From Streptomyces turgidiscabies Car8 (lineage in GTDB: Bacteria; Actinomycetota; Actinomycetes; Streptomycetales; Streptomycetaceae): a DNA stretch of 63,467 nt. The stretch is taken from the NCBI RefSeq assembly GCF_000331005.1, contig NZ_AEJB01000623.1, positions 1-63,467 of the forward strand, written 5' to 3'. The position numbers and the translations under genes were made by a program. The notes under the pieces were generated by a model. That model was given only the letters and a program-made list of their open reading frames with translations, did no database searches and had not been told where the DNA came from. Below, in pieces: positions 58,336-63,467 of the stretch (positions within the stretch are counted from its first letter, which is position 1; each line of letters begins with the position of its first letter).

Positions 58336-58511
58336 TGCCGGACGAGGCAAACGAGACGGACGCCGCAAACGCCAGAGACCAGGAGCAACGGCTCCTGGCC
58401 CTGGAGAAGAAACGCGAACGGTACGTCTGGTACTACCTCGCGTACTTCCTCTTCGGCATCCACCTCGTGGCCTTCGTGATGATCTACGCGGTGAAGCACG
58501 CCCCGAAGTAG
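58335..58511 (+). CDS. Small membrane protein (DUF6126-like)
   Basis: A 58-residue protein with a charged N-terminal half (ALEKKRERYVWYY) and one membrane helix (LAYFLFGIHLVAFVMIYAV) ending in basic residues. It matches a small conserved Streptomyces protein family of unknown function. It is coupled to the upstream SDR gene by a one-base overlap. Confidence 0.8.
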   Translation: MPDEANETDAANARDQEQRLLALEKKRERYVWYYLAYFLFGIHLVAFVMIYAVKHAPK

Positions 58512-58551
58512 GCGACATGCGTCAGGCGTCACACGTGAGGCGTCAGGCACG

Positions 58552-59745
58552 TCAGCCCTTCACGCAGACAACCTGCTTCAGCTTCGCCACGACCTCCACC
58601 AGGTCCCGCTGCTGGTCGATGACCTGCTCGATCGGCTTGTAGGCACCCGGAATCTCGTCCACGACGCCGGAGTCCTTACGGCACTCCACTCCCTGCGTCT
58701 GCTCCTCCAGATCCCGTACGGTGAAGTGCTTCTTCGCGGCATTGCGGCTCATACGCCGACCGGCCCCGTGCGAGGCCGAGTTGAAGGCCTTCTCGTTGCC
58801 GAGACCCTTCACGATGTACGAACCCGTGCCCATGGAGCCCGGGATGATGCCGTACTCGCCGGAGCCCGCCCGGATCGCCCCCTTACGGGTGACGAGGAGG
58901 TCCATGCCCTCGTACCGTTCCTCGGAGACGTAGTTGTGGTGGGCGCTGATCTCCGGTTCGAAGGTCGGCTTCGCCTTCCGGAACTCCTTGCCGATCACGC
59001 CTTTCAGCAGCGCCATCATGATCGAGCGGTTGTACTTCGCGTACTCCTGCGCCCAGAAGAGGTCGTTGCGGTAGGCCGCCATCTGCGGGGTGTCCGCGAT
59101 GAAGACGGCGAGGTCACGGTCGATCAGCCCCTGGTTGTGGGGCAGCTTCTGGGCCACGCCGATGTGGAAGTCGGCCAGTTCCTTACCGATGTTGCGAGAA
59201 CCGGAGTGCAGCATCAGCCAGACAGAACCGGTCGTATCCGTGCACACCTCGACGAAATGATTCCCGCTTCCGAGCGTTCCGATCTGCTTCGTGGCACGTT
59301 CCTGACGGAATTTGACCGCCTCCGCAACTCCGTCGAACCGCCCCCAGAAGTCGTCCCACCCCCCGGTCGCGAACCCGTGCAGCCGCCCCGGGTCGACGGG
59401 GCTGTCGTGCATCCCCCGCCCCACCGGAATCGCCTCCTCGACCTTCGACCGCAGCCGGGACAGGTCGCCCGGCAGGTCGTTGGCCGTGAGGGACGTCTTC
59501 ACGGCGGACATTCCGCAGCCGATGTCGACCCCGACCGCCGCCGGGCACACCGCACCCTGCATCGCGATGACCGAGCCGACCGTCGCCCCCTTGCCGAAGT
59601 GGACGTCCGGCATGACTGCCAGACCCTTGATCCACGGCAGCGTCGACACGTTCCGCAGCTGCTGCATCGCGACGTCCTCGACAGACGCCGGGTCGGCCCA
59701 CATACGGATGGGAACCTTCGCCCCCGGCACTTCCACGTACGACAT
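58552..59745 (-). CDS. rtcB: RtcB-family RNA ligase
   Basis: A 397-residue RtcB protein: VMPDVHFGKGATVGSVIA, AVGVDIGCGMSAVKT (Mn-binding Asp and Cys), GTLGSGNHFVEV, LMLHSGSRNIG, and SHGAGRRMSRNAAKK, whose His is the residue guanylylated in RtcB enzymes. These ligases join 2',3'-cyclic phosphate and 5'-OH RNA ends in tRNA repair or splicing. No archease or RNA repair genes are adjacent. ATG 59745 has GAGGA five bases upstream. Confidence 0.93.
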   Translation of the reverse strand: MSYVEVPGAKVPIRMWADPASVEDVAMQQLRNVSTLPWIKGLAVMPDVHFGKGATVGSVIAMQGAVCPAAVGVDIGCGMSAVKTSLTANDLPGDLSRLRSKVEEAIPVGRGMHDSPVDPGRLHGFATGGWDDFWGRFDGVAEAVKFRQERATKQIGTLGSGNHFVEVCTDTTGSVWLMLHSGSRNIGKELADFHIGVAQKLPHNQGLIDRDLAVFIADTPQMAAYRNDLFWAQEYAKYNRSIMMALLKGVIGKEFRKAKPTFEPEISAHHNYVSEERYEGMDLLVTRKGAIRAGSGEYGIIPGSMGTGSYIVKGLGNEKAFNSASHGAGRRMSRNAAKKHFTVRDLEEQTQGVECRKDSGVVDEIPGAYKPIEQVIDQQRDLVEVVAKLKQVVCVKG

Positions 59746-59975
59746 ATCGTCCTCATTCCCCCGGAAAACCAACAGAAGTCCCAAATCGCAAAACCGGCGC
59801 CAAGGTCAACGAAAGGGATGCCGGACCGGCGAACACGGTGGTGCGTGCGATAGACATTGTCTGCCGGTGAGGCCCCTGCGCGGCAAGCGATTAAGCAGCG
59901 GGGACACTGGTGTGAGCACCGCCCACAAAGATCGTCCGCGTCGTCGTCATCGTCATCGTCGAGAGGAACCTGACC

Positions 59976-60821
59976 GTGCAGCGGAAGGCCTACGTACCCG
60001 GCGTCGCCGCCCTCCTCGCGGCGCTGCTGGTTGGCTGCACCGGCGGCTCGGGCGGGGGTGACACCGCCGAGGACGCCAAACCCGGCGACACCGGCACCAC
60101 GACCCCCGCGGCCCAGCCCGGCCGGTACCTCACGCTCCCCGAGCCCTGCGCCGCGGTCGGCCAGGACGCCCTCGACTCGCTGCTGCCCGGCATCAAGGAG
60201 ATCGCGGACAAGGACCAGCGCGAGCAGGCGTACGCGGGCGAGTCGACGCTCACGTACAACACGGACCGGAAGGTCGGCTGCCGCTGGAAGGTGGAGTCCA
60301 CGGACGCCACCGACCATCTCCTCGTCGACTTCGAACGGGTCGTGTCCTACGACAACTCCGTGAGCGACGACAGCCAGGCGACGGACCTCTTCGCGACCAA
60401 GGTGGTCGCCGCCGACCTCCCCGAGCCCGTCGTCTCCACCACCGCCACACCCACCGCGCCCACCACGTCCGCCTCCCCTTCCTCCACGACGCCCACCACC
60501 CCCACCGACGCGGCCTCGGCCTCCGCCTCCACGTCGGCCCCCGCCTCCCCGGACGCCGACACGGACGCCGAGTCGGCCGCCGCCCTCCAGCCGCGCATCC
60601 TCGACGGCCTCGGCGACGAGGCGTTCCTCGACGACGCACTGAGCGGCGCCGGTTCAACGGCCCAGCAGCGGACGGTGACTGTGGCGTTCCGCACGTCCAA
60701 CGTGATCGTGACCATCGAGTACGTCGAGCAGCCGACGACGTCCGGCACGGTCCCGGACAGCAAGGAAATGCAGGACAGGGCACAGAAACTGGCCTCCCGG
60801 CTCGCCGGCGCGTTCAACTGA
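59976..60821 (+). CDS. DUF3558-domain lipoprotein
   Basis: A 281-residue lipoprotein with lipobox LLVGC. The DUF3558-like domain contains LPEPCAAVGQDALDSLLPGI and the paired KVGCRWKVES; a Thr/Ser/Ala-rich low-complexity stretch of about 50 residues interrupts the domain before QPRILDGLGDEAFLDDALS. Extracellular, function unknown. It precedes a second DUF3558 gene, so the pair likely arose by duplication. GTG 59976 has GAGAGGAA upstream. Confidence 0.82.
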   Translation: MQRKAYVPGVAALLAALLVGCTGGSGGGDTAEDAKPGDTGTTTPAAQPGRYLTLPEPCAAVGQDALDSLLPGIKEIADKDQREQAYAGESTLTYNTDRKVGCRWKVESTDATDHLLVDFERVVSYDNSVSDDSQATDLFATKVVAADLPEPVVSTTATPTAPTTSASPSSTTPTTPTDAASASASTSAPASPDADTDAESAAALQPRILDGLGDEAFLDDALSGAGSTAQQRTVTVAFRTSNVIVTIEYVEQPTTSGTVPDSKEMQDRAQKLASRLAGAFN

Positions 60822-60973
60822 GAGACGGCCCGGGTCCCCTCCTACCGCCCGTCCGGAAAGGGCGTGAAGCAGGACCGCGCGCCCCCCTCACCGCGTACCG
60901 TGGCCCCTTCGGACCCGATCCGACCGCAGGAACCGAGAGCCGCAGGAACCACCGCGCGATGAGTGAAGGAACC

Positions 60974-61909
60974 ATGCACCGACCCGCACAGCGAGACCAG
61001 CGCAGCCGGACCGCCGTAGTGACGACGAAGCGACGGCAGCACGCCCTCGCAGCCCTCGCCGCCGTCCCCGTCCTCCTCCTGGCGGCCGTCGGCTGCTCCT
61101 CCGACTCGGGATCCGACTCCGGGTCGGGATCGGGTTCCGCCGACAACGCGGCGAAGACGACGGAGCCCGGCGCGGGCGAGACGGTGAGCGCGTCGCCGAC
61201 CGTGCAGGCTGCGGCGTACCAGAAGCTTCCCGAGCCGTGCTCGGTGCTGACGACGAAGACGCTGAAGGAACTGGTCCCGAAGGGTGTGAAGTCGGGCAAG
61301 GAAGGGTCGTCCAACGACACGACCACGCGCGGCAGTTGCTCCTGGACGAGCCTCGTCAACAACGGCGTGAAGGGCTCCCAGTTCCGCTGGCTGAACGTGT
61401 CGCTGCTGCGCTTCGAGTCGTCCGCGTCGCGCGGTTCCGGCAACGAGCTGGCGCAGAAGTACTACGAGAGCCAGGTGCAGGACGCCCAGTCGGCGGCGGG
61501 TGCGAAGAACGTCGGTTCGGCCCCGGTGGCCGGAGCGGGGGACGACGCGACGTCGGTGCGCTACGACCTGAAGAAGAAGGAAGGCGCCTTCCGCCAGCAG
61601 ACGGTGGTGGTCCGGGTCGAGAACGTCGTCGTGACCCTCGACTACAACGGTGCCGGGCTCGCGGGCGAGAAGACGCCGACCGCGGACAGTCTGGCGAAGG
61701 CCGCGGTGAAGGCGGCCAAGGAGGCCGTCGCGAAGGTGTCGTCGGAGAACGGCGAGGGTGTCGCGACCGCGCCGGATCCCGCCAACTCGCCCAGCGCGTC
61801 GGCGAGTTCGTCAGCGAAGCCGAGTGCGTCCCCGTCAGGTTCTGCGACCAAGTCGGCTACGAAGGCACCCGCCGCGGCCGCCTCCCCCTCAGCGTCGAAG
61901 AAGAACTGA
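60974..61909 (+). CDS. DUF3558-domain lipoprotein
   Basis: A 311-residue lipoprotein: basic n-region, hydrophobic core and lipobox AAVGC, followed by a Ser/Asp/Gly linker. The DUF3558 domain has LPEPCSVLTTKTLKELVPKG and RGSCSWTSLVNNG with the two conserved Cys; the C-terminus is a Ser/Ala/Pro/Lys-rich tail. Paralogue of the preceding gene. ATG 60974 is preferred (GAAGGA upstream); ATG 60959 is possible. Confidence 0.82.
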   Translation: MHRPAQRDQRSRTAVVTTKRRQHALAALAAVPVLLLAAVGCSSDSGSDSGSGSGSADNAAKTTEPGAGETVSASPTVQAAAYQKLPEPCSVLTTKTLKELVPKGVKSGKEGSSNDTTTRGSCSWTSLVNNGVKGSQFRWLNVSLLRFESSASRGSGNELAQKYYESQVQDAQSAAGAKNVGSAPVAGAGDDATSVRYDLKKKEGAFRQQTVVVRVENVVVTLDYNGAGLAGEKTPTADSLAKAAVKAAKEAVAKVSSENGEGVATAPDPANSPSASASSSAKPSASPSGSATKSATKAPAAAASPSASKKN

Positions 61910-61988
61910 CCTTGGCTCGGCAACACGCGCGCCGCACACATGTGCCACCCTGTTGCGCGCAACAACACGCACAGGGAGGGGAGTACGG

Positions 61989-63449
61989 GTGGCCGCGCCA
62001 CTGCAGCTGACACGAATGCACCGAATTCTCATCGGCGTGGTCGTCGCCGGTGCGGTCGTCATCGCCGGGATCGGCTTCGCGGGGTCGTACGCCGCCGTCC
62101 GTGAACTGGCCCTCAAGAAGGGCTTCGGGAACTTCAGCTACGTCTTCCCGATCGGCATCGACGCGGGTATCTGCGTCCTGCTCGCCCTGGACCTCCTGCT
62201 CACCTGGATCCGGATCCCGTTCCCGCTGCTGCGCCAGACGGCATGGCTGCTGACGATGGCGACGATCGCGTTCAACGGCGCGGCGGCCTGGCCGGACCCG
62301 CTGGGCGTGGGCATGCACGCCGTCATCCCGGTGCTGTTCGTGGTGTCGGTGGAGGCGGCCCGGCACGCCATCGGCCGGATGGCCGACATCACCGCCGACA
62401 AGCACATGGAGGGCGTCCGCCTCACCCGCTGGCTCCTCTCCCCCCTCCCGACCTTCCTCCTCTGGCGCCGGATGAAGCTGTGGGAACTGCGCTCCTACGA
62501 CCAGGTCATCAAGCTGGAGCAGGAACGTCTCGTCTACCAGGCCCGTCTGCACGCCCGCTTCGGCCGGGCCTGGCGGCGCAAGGCCCCGGTGGAGTCCCTG
62601 ATGCCGCTGCGTCTCGCCCGCTACGGCGTCCCCCTCATGGAGACGGCCCCCTCGGGCCTGGCGGCGGCGGGCATCGAACCGGCTGTGCTGCCACCGGCCC
62701 CGCAGCCCGCCCCGCAGCCCGCCCTGGAGGCGGTCGACGCGAGCGCGGGCGGTCGCACCGGGGAGGCGGCACCCGCCGTACGGAACAGCACGGACACGGC
62801 ACCCGCCCAGGAGCAGCAGCGCCCCGCTCCCGAGGGGAGCGCCCCCGCCGGGCAGCCGGGCGGCGCCGAGCCCCAGAACCCGTGGCTCCAGGCGCGGGAT
62901 CCCCGGGCGATCGCGTACCAGGGGGGCTACGACCCGACGTACGACCCCGAGACCGCGGACGCCCAGTGGTACGAGGAGCAGCAGCAGGCCGAGCGGTACG
63001 AGCAGTACGAGGGCCAGCGGCAGTTCGAGGCCCAGCAGCAGTACGAGGCCCAGCGGCAGTTCGAGGCTCAGCGGCAGCTTGAGGAGCAGCAGCGCTTCGA
63101 CGAGCAGCGGTTCGAACAGCGGATGCTCCGGCAGCGGTTCGAGGAGCAGCCGGCCGAGGCCCCGGAGCCCTCTCCGGAGGACACCGGTACGTTCCCGATC
63201 CCGGCCGGTCCCGGCCGTACCCGGGACATGGGTGCGGGCGGCGGCACCCCGGAGCCGACCCCGACGGAGGAGGACTACTACATGGTCTTCAAGAAGTCGA
63301 TAGACGGCAGCTACCCGACCTCGGGCCAGTTCCGGGGCGACGTGGAAGCCACGTACGGCACCAAGCTCCCGCAGCGCGAGGCCGACCGCATGGTCAACCG
63401 CTTCACCAACCGCCACACGGCGGAACTCCAGGACGACCACATCGCCTGA
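61989..63449 (+). CDS. DUF2637-domain membrane protein with Gln-rich tail (SpdB-like)
   Basis: A 486-residue protein. The first about 130 residues hold four membrane helices of DUF2637 (ILIGVVVAGAVVIAGIGFAG, FPIGIDAGICVLLALDLLL, LLTMATIAFNGAAAW, VIPVLFVVSVEAARHAIG). A cytoplasmic region with WRRMKLWELRSYDQVIKLEQ follows, then a Pro/Ala linker and a Gln/Glu-rich repeat. The C-terminus (YYMVFKKSIDGSYPTSGQFR) is a conserved DNA-binding-like helix-turn-helix segment. Related Streptomyces plasmid proteins take part in plasmid spread; the chromosomal role is unknown. GTG 61989 follows GGAGGGGAG. Confidence 0.82.
   Translation: MAAPLQLTRMHRILIGVVVAGAVVIAGIGFAGSYAAVRELALKKGFGNFSYVFPIGIDAGICVLLALDLLLTWIRIPFPLLRQTAWLLTMATIAFNGAAAWPDPLGVGMHAVIPVLFVVSVEAARHAIGRMADITADKHMEGVRLTRWLLSPLPTFLLWRRMKLWELRSYDQVIKLEQERLVYQARLHARFGRAWRRKAPVESLMPLRLARYGVPLMETAPSGLAAAGIEPAVLPPAPQPAPQPALEAVDASAGGRTGEAAPAVRNSTDTAPAQEQQRPAPEGSAPAGQPGGAEPQNPWLQARDPRAIAYQGGYDPTYDPETADAQWYEEQQQAERYEQYEGQRQFEAQQQYEAQRQFEAQRQLEEQQRFDEQRFEQRMLRQRFEEQPAEAPEPSPEDTGTFPIPAGPGRTRDMGAGGGTPEPTPTEEDYYMVFKKSIDGSYPTSGQFRGDVEATYGTKLPQREADRMVNRFTNRHTAELQDDHIA
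63015..63104 (+). repeat. 18-bp tandem repeats encoding QRQFEA-type units
   Basis: About five consecutive 18-base units, each encoding a variant of Gln-(Arg/Gln)-Gln-(Phe/Tyr/Leu)-Glu-Ala, lie in the DUF2637 gene and predict a long charged helix. Copy number may vary between strains. Confidence 0.8.
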
Positions 63450-63467
63450 CGTTCTCTCTGTACGACG

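Overview
The window is a stretch of a Streptomyces (or very close actinomycete) chromosome. GC content is very high, nearly all real genes have G or C at third codon positions, GTG and TTG starts are frequent, and the gene families are typical of the genus (DUF6153, DUF6126, DUF3558, DUF4232, DUF2637, SigE-type sigma factors, a MalF/MalG-type sugar transporter, IS607-like and IS701-like elements). No rRNA, tRNA or CRISPR array was recognised.

Layout. 1-4.9 kb: AI-2E-type permease, membrane acyltransferase, sulfatase-modifying-factor-like protein, APH-fold kinase, NUDIX hydrolase. 4.9-7.2 kb: IS607-family element with an intact serine recombinase and a TnpB interrupted by an amber codon just before the third RuvC catalytic residue. 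7.3-15.3 kb: accessory genes, including two toxin-antitoxin pairs (DUF433/PIN-like and Phd/RelE), a lipoprotein, a GNAT enzyme with a displaced partial copy of its own 3' end, and an SDR. 15.4-26.1 kb: a glycan-uptake and degradation block (SIS protein, RpiR regulator, GH38 alpha-mannosidase, His-rich protein, three-gene sugar ABC importer). 26.2-37 kb: accessory, gene-poor and partly decayed DNA with a HEAT-repeat protein, a Rep-like protein, a nucleosidase-protein kinase fusion and a broken IS701 transposase. 37-40.9 kb: ArsR regulator, aldehyde dehydrogenase, old-yellow-enzyme reductase, chloramphenicol-phosphotransferase-like kinase. 40.9-48.6 kb: second glycan block (GH3, BadF-type sugar kinase, GH5-like enzyme, NagZ-like GH3) enclosing a SigE-type sigma factor with a PASTA membrane protein. 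48.8-63.4 kb: secreted histidine phosphatase, DUF6153/DUF305 pair facing a two-component system, flavin reductase/monooxygenase pair, two SDRs, RtcB ligase, two DUF3558 lipoproteins and a DUF2637 protein.

How the genes may work together. The two glycan blocks share short promoter motifs (GGTGGTTCAT-like and GGTGAATnAA-like) and together hold what is needed to import and dismantle a mannose/GlcNAc oligosaccharide such as an N-glycan core: importer, alpha-mannosidase, GH5-type beta-mannosidase candidate, NagZ-like hexosaminidase, amino-sugar kinase, SIS protein and RpiR regulator. The enzyme specificities are inferred. The most unusual single gene is at 33632-35350: an intact MTA/SAH-nucleosidase-type domain fused to a complete Ser/Thr kinase domain, located in decayed mobile DNA, which suggests a conflict (defence) role.
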